DNA of 64,000 nucleotides from Azospira inquinata. GTDB taxonomy: Bacteria > Pseudomonadota > Gammaproteobacteria > Burkholderiales > Rhodocyclaceae. A program made the position numbers and the translations under genes. The notes under the pieces were generated by a model, which did no database searches, had not been told where the DNA came from, and saw nothing but the letters and a program-made list of their open reading frames with translations. Each line of letters starts with the position of its first letter. Position 1 is the first letter of the stretch. The DNA is taken from NCBI RefSeq assembly GCF_018905915.1, contig NZ_CP064782.1, positions 3,038,001 through 3,102,000 of the forward strand. The letters are read 5' to 3'. This document shows positions 36,481-45,380 of the stretch, piece by piece.

Positions 36481-39459
36481 TCAGAGGAGTTTTTGGTAGT
36501 AGTCAAAGGCGTGATCCTTTGGGGGGATGTTTTCGCTTTCGCTGGCGCTGCTACCGGCGATATGAGGTATAAATCCAGCATTTAAAGCAGGGTCTTTTTC
36601 TGGATCGTCGTAATCAGTTTTAATGGGGATTTTATATATCAGTCCGTTGGCTAGTTCAACTCGGTACTCTTGAGTAATTACGGCATGGTCAACGAGAATG
36701 CTGCCTTCTTCGTCCAATACATCTTCCTTTATCAAGGCCCCGTCTGCGTATAGCTTATAAGGCATCCCCATCCAGGCTGTTTTGGCTCCGGCGGGGGCGT
36801 GGTCAAAATTAAAGCGTAAAGGCATTTTGTAGCTGCTTTGCGGGTAATCCGGATGGGCGGCAGTCATGCTGGCTGGGCCGCTCCAATCATGGGTCGCCCC
36901 CTTAATACTCACTACTCCCGGGGCATGGAGTTCAATCTTGCCGCCTTTGATACGGATATAGGCGCCGCCGCTGGTGAGCAGTACTTCCTCTTTGGCATTG
37001 AGGAGTTGTTTGGCGCTCACGCTGGTGATAGTGACATCCTTATCGGCGGTAATTTCCATAGCGTCGCTTTGCGCCTGCACCTGAACCTTGCCCTTGGCCG
37101 CAATGAGCTTGAGGGCGATCTGATCTTTCACTCCGGCGACGAAGAGGCTGATGTGTTGGCCCACGTTGTGGAGCCAGCGGCGGCCGGAGGTTTGTTGGGT
37201 GTCCCGTTGGGCGATCAGGTCCAGGTTGGTGCCGGTGCTCACCGTGGCGCTTTGTTCCGTCCCGGCGGCCAGGCCCCCGGGGGCGGAGAGGATCATGAGG
37301 GGCTGGCGCCCGGTCTGATCCTGGGCGGTTTTCCCTTCCGGGTCCGTGTTGCTGCCCCCTTCCCAGGCTTTCAAGGCGCTGACCTGGTGGTGCAGGTGGC
37401 CCGTGGGGGTTTTGCTGGCCTTGGCGTTGTTGGGCTGGATTTGTTCCGGGCCCGTTTCCACCGTATCCGCTAGCTGATGGGTGGCGTTTTCGCCCAGGGC
37501 CTGGCTTAGGGCCAGGGCGCTTTCCAGTTGGTGCTGGATGCCGCTCCGGGCCAGTTGTTTGCCGCCAGCGTTGGCCTGGGCTTCGGTGCTGAGGAGCAGG
37601 CCCTGGCCCGCCCGCAGGGCGCCTTGCCGGTCGGTTCGCAGTTCAAAGCCGTCCCCTCGGGGCGTGGCTTTGCCCTCGGTCCGGGGATGGGTGAGGAAGC
37701 CCTGGTTGAGCTGGGTTTTGCCGTGTTCGCTGGAGAGTTTGGCCCGCACTTCCCCCGGGGTGTCGTCGAAGAGCAGTTCGTTGTATTGGCCCCCCTGGTG
37801 TTCCTTACTCTTGATGCCGGAGAGGGTTTTGTTGGCGGGGAGGGTGCCGGCGCCGCTGAAGGTGGGGGGAAGGTGGCTGCCGTTATAGAGCACCCCGGTG
37901 ATGAGGGGCCGGTCAATGTCCCCTTCCAGGAAGTCCACCAGCACTTCCTGGCCGATGCGGGGAATGAACTGGTGGCCCCAGGCGGCCCCGGCGCTGGGCA
38001 TGGCGACCCGGAGCCAGCAGCTGGAGGTGTCGTCCCGATTGGCCCCCACGGTGGGGTGTTCGTCGGGCCGTTGCCAGTGGAACTGGACCTTGATGCGGCC
38101 CTGGGCGTCCGTATGCACTTCTTCCCCCGAGGGGCCCACCACGGTGGCGGTCTGGGCGCCCCGGGCCGTGGGTTTGGCCTGGTCGCTGTGGGCATAGGCC
38201 GGGGTGAGGGGGAGGCCCCGGCGCTGGGCGGTGAGGTGGGTCTGGAAGGGCTGGGCTTCTGTGGGGGAGAGGCTCCCGGCGCCTGAGGTGCCGGCGGTGG
38301 GGCTGGTCAGGGCGCTTTGCCCCAAAAGGCTGGGGGGCAGTTGCTGGGCCAGTTCTCCGGGCAGGTTGTTCCTGGCCGCGAACTGTTGCCGGGTAACCAC
38401 GAATTCCCGCTGGTCGCTGCCCTTCCCGTCCAGGGCCGGGTGGTCGTCCAGGCGGAACCATTGACCCGCCAGAAGGCCCCGCACCGTGCCCTGGCCGGTG
38501 AAGGCCTTGGCGCTCCGGTCATGGGCCTGTTGGCGCAGGCGGGCGTAGCGTTCCAGCTGATCCGGGTCTTGGGCGTAGTAGAGGCTTTGGGGGTCGTAGT
38601 CTTCCAGGGTGGTGCCGGCGGCCTGGCCGTCTTTTCCCTGTTCCACGTGGCTCCCATCCCCTCCTTGCAGGGTGGTGACAGGCTGGTAGTCGAAGCTGGC
38701 CAGGCTCACTTTGCTGGAGACCACCTGGCGCTGGCTTTCCCAGTGGCTGAGGCCGTCTTCTTGCTCCGTGGCGTCGCTGCGGTGGAAGCGTACCCGCTCC
38801 AGGGGGGCGGCCGGGACCGCATAGGGATCGTCGAAGGCCACCAGGGTGACGTGGGGCGTACCTTCCTGGCTATGGTCAAAGCGCCAGGCCAATCCTTCTT
38901 CGTGGAGCAGGCGGACGATGAAGTCGTAGTCGGTCTCCCGGTACTGGAGACAGTAGCTGCGGGGGGAGAGGGGCTGGGTCAGGTGGAAGTCCAGCTGTTG
39001 CTGGGCGGCAAAGACCGGGTTGGCGGCCCGGTGTTCGTCCAGGATCTGGCGGATGATGGCGTCTGGGGTGAGGTCCTGGAAGACCCGGCTGGTGTGGCGG
39101 AGCTTGAGCAGGGCCAGGGGCGGTTCCAGGGTCAGGGCATAGCGGGCGAAGCCCCCGTCACTGGCCAGGGCTTCGGCACCGCTGACCACGCCGCAGCGCA
39201 CCACCGGGGCCCCATCCTGGCCTTCCACCGTCAGGGCGGCGGCTAAGCCCAGGAGGCTTTTGAGTTCCAGACCCACGTCCGGGGACAGGCATTCCACCCG
39301 GTAGCGGTAGGACTGGGAGAGGCCTTCTTCCCCTTCCAGGGCGTGGGGCAACAGCCGCTCCGACCAGACTTGGCCATCCCCCAGTTGCAACCCGAACTGC
39401 CGACCCGCCTGCAAATACCCGCTTCCGTAACTCTCCAATAGCTCCGCCAGGGATTTCAT
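36481..39459 (-). CDS. vgrG: type VI secretion spike protein VgrG with C-terminal extension
   Basis: A 992-residue VgrG, the trimeric tip of the T6SS needle. Residues 1-400 are the gp27-like base (with RETDYDFIVRLLHEEGLAWRF), followed by the gp5 OB-fold (FLEGDIDRPLITGVLYNG near 515-535), a DUF2345 region and the beta-helix (about 780-870). A further 120 residues after GVVSIKGATHDWSGP form an extension with YKLYADGALIKEDVLDEEGSILVD, resembling the transthyretin-like tails that bind effectors in other VgrGs. Composition shifts to AT-rich within this extension, near 36900. The cognate cargo is probably the phospholipase encoded 13 bases downstream. No tss core genes are in the window, so the secretion machinery must lie elsewhere. 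A CRP-type site and promoter are upstream. Confidence 0.93.
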   Translation of the reverse strand: MKSLAELLESYGSGYLQAGRQFGLQLGDGQVWSERLLPHALEGEEGLSQSYRYRVECLSPDVGLELKSLLGLAAALTVEGQDGAPVVRCGVVSGAEALASDGGFARYALTLEPPLALLKLRHTSRVFQDLTPDAIIRQILDEHRAANPVFAAQQQLDFHLTQPLSPRSYCLQYRETDYDFIVRLLHEEGLAWRFDHSQEGTPHVTLVAFDDPYAVPAAPLERVRFHRSDATEQEDGLSHWESQRQVVSSKVSLASFDYQPVTTLQGGDGSHVEQGKDGQAAGTTLEDYDPQSLYYAQDPDQLERYARLRQQAHDRSAKAFTGQGTVRGLLAGQWFRLDDHPALDGKGSDQREFVVTRQQFAARNNLPGELAQQLPPSLLGQSALTSPTAGTSGAGSLSPTEAQPFQTHLTAQRRGLPLTPAYAHSDQAKPTARGAQTATVVGPSGEEVHTDAQGRIKVQFHWQRPDEHPTVGANRDDTSSCWLRVAMPSAGAAWGHQFIPRIGQEVLVDFLEGDIDRPLITGVLYNGSHLPPTFSGAGTLPANKTLSGIKSKEHQGGQYNELLFDDTPGEVRAKLSSEHGKTQLNQGFLTHPRTEGKATPRGDGFELRTDRQGALRAGQGLLLSTEAQANAGGKQLARSGIQHQLESALALSQALGENATHQLADTVETGPEQIQPNNAKASKTPTGHLHHQVSALKAWEGGSNTDPEGKTAQDQTGRQPLMILSAPGGLAAGTEQSATVSTGTNLDLIAQRDTQQTSGRRWLHNVGQHISLFVAGVKDQIALKLIAAKGKVQVQAQSDAMEITADKDVTITSVSAKQLLNAKEEVLLTSGGAYIRIKGGKIELHAPGVVSIKGATHDWSGPASMTAAHPDYPQSSYKMPLRFNFDHAPAGAKTAWMGMPYKLYADGALIKEDVLDEEGSILVDHAVITQEYRVELANGLIYKIPIKTDYDDPEKDPALNAGFIPHIAGSSASESENIPPKDHAFDYYQKLL

Positions 39460-39488
39460 ACCAGCATACCAAATGCATGAAAGGCGGC

Positions 39489-39517
39489 ATTGTAACCTGC
39501 TCCCTATGGCATGGGAA
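39489..39517 (-). promoter_or_regulatory. putative sigma-70 promoter of vgrG
   Basis: On the minus strand, TTCCCA (39517-39512) and TACAAT (39494-39489) are spaced by 17 bases, 30 bases before the vgrG ATG. Each box matches consensus at four or five positions. Confidence 0.5.
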
Positions 39518-39520
39518 TAA

Positions 39521-39536
39521 TGTGACTTTCGTCACA
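39521..39536. promoter_or_regulatory. CRP/Vfr-type binding site upstream of vgrG
   Basis: TGTGACTTTCGTCACA is a perfect TGTGA-N6-TCACA palindrome. It abuts the putative -35 box and is centred about 46 bases before the predicted transcript start, near the class II activator position. Confidence 0.7.
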
Positions 39537-39603
39537 GTTAAATCGTTCTAGCGCTTTTTGGAGGGGACTGGAGTTTTTCCGCTTTTTGGGGGTGATTTGG
39601 CAT

Positions 39604-39630
39604 AAAAAAGCCCCGGACCTGCCGGGGCTT
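39604..39630 (-). terminator. intrinsic terminator of gpmI
   Basis: AAGCCCCGG (39608-39616) pairs with CCGGGGCTT (39622-39630), loop ACCTG. On the minus strand a run of T follows (A-run at 39604-39609), about 22 bases after the gpmI stop. Confidence 0.88.
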
Positions 39631-39651
39631 GATGTGGGGGAGGCGCAGCAA

Positions 39652-41304
39652 TCAGCGGATTTCCAGCAGGCTTTCGTCCCAGCTGGGGTGTTTTTCCAGA
39701 CCGATGAGGTTGGCGACCGTGGCGGCGATGTTGGAAAGGCCCGCCTGTTCGGTTTGCTTGAGGGAAAGCTTGCCGCCGCTCACGTTGTCGTAGAGGATCA
39801 GGGGCACCGGGTTCAGGGTGTGGGCGGTCTTGGCTTTGTAGGAGCCGTCCTTGTTCTTGGCCGGTTGCTTGGTTTTTTTGTCCAGCTCGTACATTTCGTC
39901 CGCGTTGCCGTGGTCGGCGGTGATCAGGGCAATGCCTCCGGCGGCGTCGATGACCGGGAGCAGGCGTTCCAGGGCCAGATCCACGGCTTCCACGGCCAGG
40001 GTGGCGGCGCGGAAGTTGCCGGTGTGGCCCACCATGTCCCCATTGGCGAAATTGCAGCGCAATACCTTGTGTTTCCCGCTTTTTACGGCGGCGATCATGG
40101 CGTCGGCGATTTCGGCGGATTTCATCCAGGGGCGCTGCTCAAAGGGCACCACGTCGCTGGGCACTTCCTGGGTGGTTTCCCCTTCAAATTTGCCCGAACG
40201 GTTGCCGTTCCAGAAATAGGTAACATGGCCGTATTTCTGGGTTTCGGAGCAGGCGAACTGGGTGACGCCGGCCTTGGCGAACCATTCCCCCATGGTGTTC
40301 TGGATGGCCGGTGGGGCTACCAGATAGCGCCGGGGTAGCTGCAAATCCCCATCGTATTGGAGCATGCCCGCGTAGGTGACCCGGGGATGGCGCACCCGGT
40401 CGAATTTGTCGAAGTGTTCTTCTTCAAAGGCCCGGCTGATTTCGATGGCCCGGTCACCCCGGAAATTGAAGAAAATCACCCCGTCCCCGTCCTGGATGGG
40501 GCCCAGGGGCTGGCCGTCCTGGGCGATGACGAAGGGGGGCAGATCCTGATCGATGGTGCCCGGGTGGCTCTGGCGCAGGGCCTGGATGGCCGCCGTGGTA
40601 GAGGGAAACTGTTCCCCTTCGCCCAGCACGTGGGTTTTCCAGCCCGCCGCCACCATGGCCCAGTTGGCTTCGTAGCGGTCCATGGTAATGACCTGGCGGC
40701 CACCGCCGGAGGCGATTCGGGCATCGAAGCCGGCATCGGAAATATCCGCCAGGAAGGCTTCAAAGGGGGTGACATAGTCCAGGGCGCTGGTTTCCGGCAC
40801 GTCCCGACCGTCCAGCAGCACGTGGATGCGCACCGTGGCAATGCCTTCCGCCTTGGCCTGGGTGACCATGGCCTTTAGGTGGTCGATGTGGCTATGCACA
40901 TTGCCGTCGGAAAAAAGCCCCAGGAAATGGAGTACCCCGGGCCGCCCGTTGGCGCCCTGTTTGACTCCATCCACCACCTGGCGCCAGCCGTCCCCCTGCC
41001 AGAGGCTGCCGGAGGCGATGGCCTGGGCCACCAGGGCCGCCCCCTGGGCATAGACCTGACCGGCGCCGATGGCGTTGTGGCCCACTTCCGAATTGCCCAT
41101 ATCGTCGTCGGAGGGCATGCCCACCGCCGTGCCGTGGGCTTTCAGCCGCACATTGGAATAGTGGGCGAAGAGCCCGTCCAGGGTGGGTTTGCGGGCGGCG
41201 GCGATGGCACTGCCCAGATCGTTTTTGGGCAGGCCGTAGCCGTCCATGACAATAATCACCACGGGCCCGGGCACGCCGGGGAAAGAGGAGAGCTTTTGCA
41301 GCAT
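39652..41304 (-). CDS. gpmI: 2,3-bisphosphoglycerate-independent phosphoglycerate mutase
   Basis: A 550-residue glycolytic enzyme that interconverts 3- and 2-phosphoglycerate with two manganese ions. The N-terminus reads VVIIVMDGYGLPKND (metal Asp). The phosphoserine motif DMGNSEVGHNAIGAG holds the catalytic Ser near residue 70. DGRDVPETSALDYV and RLAIAN-like blocks follow, and the C-terminal metal site is in ALITADHGNADEM. It belongs to the alkaline phosphatase superfamily. The length is slightly above E. coli GpmI (514). The frame is open 207 bases upstream, but the ATG at 41304 has an AGGA ribosome site and matches the family start. It is divergent from the patatin gene. Confidence 0.93.
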   Translation of the reverse strand: MLQKLSSFPGVPGPVVIIVMDGYGLPKNDLGSAIAAARKPTLDGLFAHYSNVRLKAHGTAVGMPSDDDMGNSEVGHNAIGAGQVYAQGAALVAQAIASGSLWQGDGWRQVVDGVKQGANGRPGVLHFLGLFSDGNVHSHIDHLKAMVTQAKAEGIATVRIHVLLDGRDVPETSALDYVTPFEAFLADISDAGFDARIASGGGRQVITMDRYEANWAMVAAGWKTHVLGEGEQFPSTTAAIQALRQSHPGTIDQDLPPFVIAQDGQPLGPIQDGDGVIFFNFRGDRAIEISRAFEEEHFDKFDRVRHPRVTYAGMLQYDGDLQLPRRYLVAPPAIQNTMGEWFAKAGVTQFACSETQKYGHVTYFWNGNRSGKFEGETTQEVPSDVVPFEQRPWMKSAEIADAMIAAVKSGKHKVLRCNFANGDMVGHTGNFRAATLAVEAVDLALERLLPVIDAAGGIALITADHGNADEMYELDKKTKQPAKNKDGSYKAKTAHTLNPVPLILYDNVSGGKLSLKQTEQAGLSNIAATVANLIGLEKHPSWDESLLEIR

Positions 41305-41477
41305 GGGAGAATCCTGTGAGGGACGGAAAGGAAATGCCGTTCCGTTTCGGCGGACCCCTGGGCCGGGAAAATCCCGGGGCCGGGCCGAAATGCACGGATT
41401 TGGCGCCGGGCGAAGTATCCTAGTGCACCGGAGCAACGTCAATCCGGAAATACCCGAAATTCCATGGAGGAGACGGC

Positions 41478-42530
41478 ATGGTGGAAACGGTAGCAAACAG
41501 CGGTACAGCAACCCGCGCCATCAATCTGGCCTTGCAGGGCGGGGGCGCCCACGGGGCCTATAGCTGGGGGGTGCTGGACGCCCTGCTGGAAGACGGGCGT
41601 TTTGAATTCGAGGGGGTGAGCGGCACCAGCGCCGGGGCGGTGAACGGGGTGGTACTGGCCAACGGCCTGATGCAGGGCGGCCGGGACGGGGCCCGGGAGG
41701 CCCTGGCGGACTTCTGGCAATCCATTTCCGTGGATATGCCCATGGAGCTGCCCCTGGAAATGCCCTTTTCCTTCCTGGGCAACGACAATTCCCCCATCCT
41801 GCCCGCCACCCGGATGATGCTCAACTGGACCCAGTACCTGTCCCCCTATCAGCTCAATCCCTTCAACTTCAACCCCCTGCGGGACCGGCTGGTGGAGCGC
41901 ATCGACTTTGCCGGGCTCCAGACCCATAGCCCAGTACGTCTCTTCCTCGCCGCCACCAATGCCAATACGGGCAAGCTGCGCCTCTTTCGCAACGGGGAGT
42001 TGAGCGTGGATACGGTGCTGGCCTCCGCCTGCCTGCCCATGCTCCACCACGCCGTGGAAATTGACGGGGAGCCCTACTGGGACGGGGGCTATTCGGCTAA
42101 TCCGGCGGTTTTTCCCCTGTTTTACGAATGCCAGAGTAAAGACAATCTGCTGGTGCTCCTGGCCCCCCGCAGCTTTGGGGAATTGCCCACGGGGGCCGAT
42201 GCCATCCGGGCCCGGGCCCTGGAACTGGCTTTCAACACCAGCGTGCTCCGGGAAATGCTCATGTTCGCCAACGTCACCGCCTTTTCCCAAGCCCATCCCG
42301 GGGCCCCCGGGGGCCTGGAGCAGCGCCTCATTTCCACCCGCTTCCACCTCATTGAGGCGGATAGCCTCCAGGCCCAGTACGGCAGCGCCACCAAAATCAC
42401 CGTGGATTGGCCCTTCCTGCGCACCCTCCACGACCAGGGCTATGAGGAGGGAAAGCGCTGGCTGGCGGAAAACGGGGACCAGGTGGGGCATCGCAGCAGT
42501 ATTGATCTGAAGGCCCGTTTCGGCGCTTGA
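41478..42530 (+). CDS. patatin-like phospholipase
   Basis: A 350-residue serine lipid acyl hydrolase of the bacterial patatin/RssA-like family. The oxyanion hole GGGAHG is at 21-26, the nucleophile elbow GTSAG has Ser51, and the catalytic Asp is in the DGG of YWDGGYSANP near residue 200, giving the expected Ser-Asp dyad. No signal peptide is evident, so it acts in the cytoplasm or on the inner membrane. Start set by GGAGGAGA before the ATG. The ADAIRARALELAFNTSVLREM helix and C-terminal region match proteobacterial patatins often found in PHA-producing bacteria. Divergent from gpmI; a DUF1684 gene follows after about 95 bases. Confidence 0.9.
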   Translation: MVETVANSGTATRAINLALQGGGAHGAYSWGVLDALLEDGRFEFEGVSGTSAGAVNGVVLANGLMQGGRDGAREALADFWQSISVDMPMELPLEMPFSFLGNDNSPILPATRMMLNWTQYLSPYQLNPFNFNPLRDRLVERIDFAGLQTHSPVRLFLAATNANTGKLRLFRNGELSVDTVLASACLPMLHHAVEIDGEPYWDGGYSANPAVFPLFYECQSKDNLLVLLAPRSFGELPTGADAIRARALELAFNTSVLREMLMFANVTAFSQAHPGAPGGLEQRLISTRFHLIEADSLQAQYGSATKITVDWPFLRTLHDQGYEEGKRWLAENGDQVGHRSSIDLKARFGA

Positions 42531-42624
42531 GGGGGCGGCCTGCCCTCAAGGAGGACGGCCCCGGGGAACCAAATCCGAGGGGCGCCCCTCCCAAAAGCAG
42601 GCCCTTTCTATTTCTGCCCTTGCC

Positions 42625-43521
42625 ATGAGCCCAACTCACCTTAACGCGGAAACCCCCGCCCAGCTTCAAGCCCGCCACCAAGCCTGGCGCCAGGCCCGTG
42701 AGGCCGAACTATCCGGGCCGGAAAGCTGGCTGGGGCTGGCGGGCCTGTATTGGCTGGAGCCGGGCGCCAACCCGGTGGGAAGTGCCGGAGAAAACAGCGT
42801 GATCCTGCCCCGGGGCCCGGCCCGGCTCGGCGCCCTAGATTGGGAGGGGGAAGCGGGGGTGTATTGGCGCCCCGCCTCCCCCGGAGAAACCCGGCGGGAG
42901 CCGGGTGGGGCCGGGGCGGCTGCGTCAGCGGATGGCTCCCCCGTACCCGCCGATCCCTGGGCCCAGCCCCTGGCGGATGATCGGGAGGGGCGGCCCGACC
43001 GGGTGTGCCTGGGGGGTCTGGTCTTTTTCCTCATCCGCCGGGGGGAGCGTCTGGGCGTCCGGGTGCGGGATCTGGACTGGGTCGCCACCCGGCCCTTTGG
43101 TGGGGTGCCCACCTATCCCTTTGATCCAGCCTGGCGCCTGACGGGCCGCTGGGAGCCTCTGGAGCCGCCCCAGACCCTGCTGGTGCCCGACGTGACGGGA
43201 GAGGAACGGCCCGTCACCGTGGATCACGGGGCCCGCTTTACCGTGGCCGGGGAAGACTACCAACTGCTGCCCCAAAGCGTGGGGCCGGACGGAGTACTGC
43301 TGGTTTTCCGGGAGTGGGGTAGTGGCCGGGAAACCTACGGGGGCGGCCGTTTTCTCCATTGCCCGCCACCTGAAGGTGGGCGCATTCTCCTGGACTTCAA
43401 CCGGGCCTATAACCCGCCCTGCGCCTTTACCCCCTTTGCCACTTGCCCTCTGCCGCCCCCGGAAAACTGGTTGCCCCTAGCCATTCCTGCCGGGGAACGG
43501 AAGTGGGACGGCCATCCCTGA
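42625..43521 (+). CDS. DUF1684 domain protein
   Basis: A 298-residue cytoplasmic protein of the DUF1684 family. The C-terminal signature LDFNRAYNPPCAFTPFATCPLPPPENWLPL is diagnostic, and the N-terminal SWLGLAGLYWLEPGANPVGS block also fits. The biochemical role of the family is unknown to me; some members lie near lipid or energy genes. An unusually Gly/Ala/Pro-rich insert (about 90-110) breaks the family pattern. It lies 94 bases after the patatin gene on the same strand, possibly one transcript. The next gene starts about 180 bases on, after GC-rich inverted repeats and a TACAAT box at 43624-43629. Confidence 0.88.
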   Translation: MSPTHLNAETPAQLQARHQAWRQAREAELSGPESWLGLAGLYWLEPGANPVGSAGENSVILPRGPARLGALDWEGEAGVYWRPASPGETRREPGGAGAAASADGSPVPADPWAQPLADDREGRPDRVCLGGLVFFLIRRGERLGVRVRDLDWVATRPFGGVPTYPFDPAWRLTGRWEPLEPPQTLLVPDVTGEERPVTVDHGARFTVAGEDYQLLPQSVGPDGVLLVFREWGSGRETYGGGRFLHCPPPEGGRILLDFNRAYNPPCAFTPFATCPLPPPENWLPLAIPAGERKWDGHP

Positions 43522-43698
43522 TGTCGGCCTCCGGAAGGCCTTGGGGGCCGCCCTTCTCCGGGAGATAGGGGTGGAGAAAGGCCCGGGGCGGCCCGGACTG
43601 GACAGACCCGGTGGCGCCTGGCCTACAATAAGCCGATCAGTTCAATGTCATAGCTGACGCGCCAGCGGAAACGTGGGGGCGTCCCAAAGGAGCCGGCG

Positions 43699-45093
43699 GT
43701 GGACGATCATCAGCGACTGAAAACCCTGCTGGACGCCTTGCCCGATCCGGTGTTTTTCAAGGATGGGGAAGGGCGTCTGCGCCTAGCCAACGGGGTGGCC
43801 CTGGAAGTCTTCGGCCTGGACCGGGTGGCCTGGCAGGGCAAAACCGACCTGGAGCTGGCCGGGATGCTACCGGACCGGGCCCAGGCCCTGGTGGTCTGCC
43901 ACAGCCAGGATCAGTTGGCGTGGGAAAAGGGCGGCCGTCACGATTCCCTGGAGCGGGTACCGACGGCGGATGGTCGGGAGCTCCTGAGTTACGAAGTCAC
44001 CCGGGTGCCCCTTTTTAATCCGGATGGCAGCCGCCGGGCCCTGGTGGTGGTGGGGCGGGACTGCACCGCCCGCAAGGCCCTGGAAGAGGTGGAACTGCGT
44101 CAGCGCAACAGCCTGCGCCATCTGAACGAAATTGCCGCCTTTACCCAGCTTTCCCTGGCGGAACAGTTCCGTCGCGCCCTGACCATCGGCGCCGCCCATC
44201 TGGGCCTGGAATTCGGCCTGATTGTGGCGGTGGAAGGGGAGGAAGGGCGGCTGGTATCCCACGTTTCGCCCCCCGGGGTGCTGGCAGATGATCTGCGCCT
44301 GCCCCTGGCCCAGACCTATTGCAGCCTGACCCTGGCCCAGGGGGATGTGCTGGCCCTGCGCCAGACCGGGCGCTCCCTCTATCGGGATCACCCCGCCTAC
44401 CGCTATCTGGGGCTGGAGTCCTATATCGGCGTGCCGGTGCTGGTGCGGGGTCGGATTTACGGGGTGGTGAGCTTTGCCTCGGTTTATCCCTACAAGCGGG
44501 AGTTTGACGAGGGGGACCGGGAATTTCTCAATCTCCTGGGCCGCTGGGTGGGTACCGCCATCGAGCGCCAGCAGTGGGAGGAGGAGGTGCGCCAGCTAGC
44601 CTACTACGATTCCCTCACCGGCCTGCCCAACCGGCGCCTCTTGCTGGACCGGCTGGAACTGGCCCTGGCCCAGGCCCGGCGCCAGAAGCGGGCCCTGGCG
44701 GTGATGTTCCTGGATCTGGACAATTTCAAGCAGGTCAATGATGCCCTGGGCCACGACGCCGGGGATCAACTGCTTCGGGAGGTGGCCCGGCGCCTCAAGG
44801 CCTGTGTGCGGGAAGGGGATACAGTGGCCCGTCAGGGCGGGGACGAATTCATCATCGTTCTTTCCGAAATCGGGGCGCCGGAAGACGCGGTCCGGGTCGC
44901 GGAAAAAATCCGGGATGCCCTGGTGCGACCCATTGCCGCAGGGGGAGATTACCGGGTGACCACGGTGAGCATGGGCATTGCCATCCGCCCCCGCCATGGT
45001 CGGGACGGGGTGCCGGAGCTGATGAAAAAGGCCGATGAGGCCATGTATGCCGCCAAACAGGGCGGCCGGGACGCCTATCGCTTTCACCCTTGA
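43699..45093 (+). CDS. diguanylate cyclase with PAS and GAF domains
   Basis: A 464-residue soluble c-di-GMP synthase. PAS domain at about 5-125 (LLDALPDPVFFKDGEGRLRLANGVALEVFGL), GAF domain at about 145-290 (YCSLTLAQGD and ESYIGVPVLVRGRIYGVVSF), and GGDEF domain from 295 with an intact RQGGDEF near 388. There is no membrane segment, so the signal is cytosolic, perhaps redox or small molecule. The start is a GTG at 43699, chosen because AAAGGAG lies 6 bases before it; no better ATG is present. A likely promoter -10 (TACAAT) is at 43624. A second cyclase gene follows on the same strand but about 290 bases away, probably with its own control. Confidence 0.92.
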   Translation: MDDHQRLKTLLDALPDPVFFKDGEGRLRLANGVALEVFGLDRVAWQGKTDLELAGMLPDRAQALVVCHSQDQLAWEKGGRHDSLERVPTADGRELLSYEVTRVPLFNPDGSRRALVVVGRDCTARKALEEVELRQRNSLRHLNEIAAFTQLSLAEQFRRALTIGAAHLGLEFGLIVAVEGEEGRLVSHVSPPGVLADDLRLPLAQTYCSLTLAQGDVLALRQTGRSLYRDHPAYRYLGLESYIGVPVLVRGRIYGVVSFASVYPYKREFDEGDREFLNLLGRWVGTAIERQQWEEEVRQLAYYDSLTGLPNRRLLLDRLELALAQARRQKRALAVMFLDLDNFKQVNDALGHDAGDQLLREVARRLKACVREGDTVARQGGDEFIIVLSEIGAPEDAVRVAEKIRDALVRPIAAGGDYRVTTVSMGIAIRPRHGRDGVPELMKKADEAMYAAKQGGRDAYRFHP

Positions 45094-45172
45094 GGGGAAG
45101 GGAGGGTCTCAAGGGGCCAGGCTAGCATTAGAGGCCGTGAAGGCGGGTAGGGGCGAAGGGGGGCCAGGAACG

Positions 45173-45269
45173 CCAATAGGGACGCCGTTTTTCTCCCTAT
45201 TGGTCTTAGGGTTAAGGTCGGAATAAAGATAAATCTCTTTGATATATAAGAGAATTCTTACCCTATTGG
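45173..45269. promoter_or_regulatory. inverted repeat CCAATAGGG...CCCTATTGG plus third copy, upstream of a cyclase gene
   Basis: CCAATAGGG (45173-45181) and CCCTATTGG (45195-45203) form a 9-bp stem with a 13-base loop. A third CCCTATTGG stands at 45261-45269, and a TCTCTT/AAGAGA palindrome lies between (45234-45253). This AT-rich stretch differs from its surroundings and lies before the next GGDEF gene. It may be an operator region or an RNA stem. Confidence 0.4.
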
Positions 45270-45380
45270 GTTTGCGTCACCCCTCCCGTAACGGTAGACT
45301 CGCCCTGTCCCCCAACGCAGGGGCACCGGTTTTCCTGGAAAACCGCCTTTAACGATACAAACCGCTACGGTTTTTCCCCA

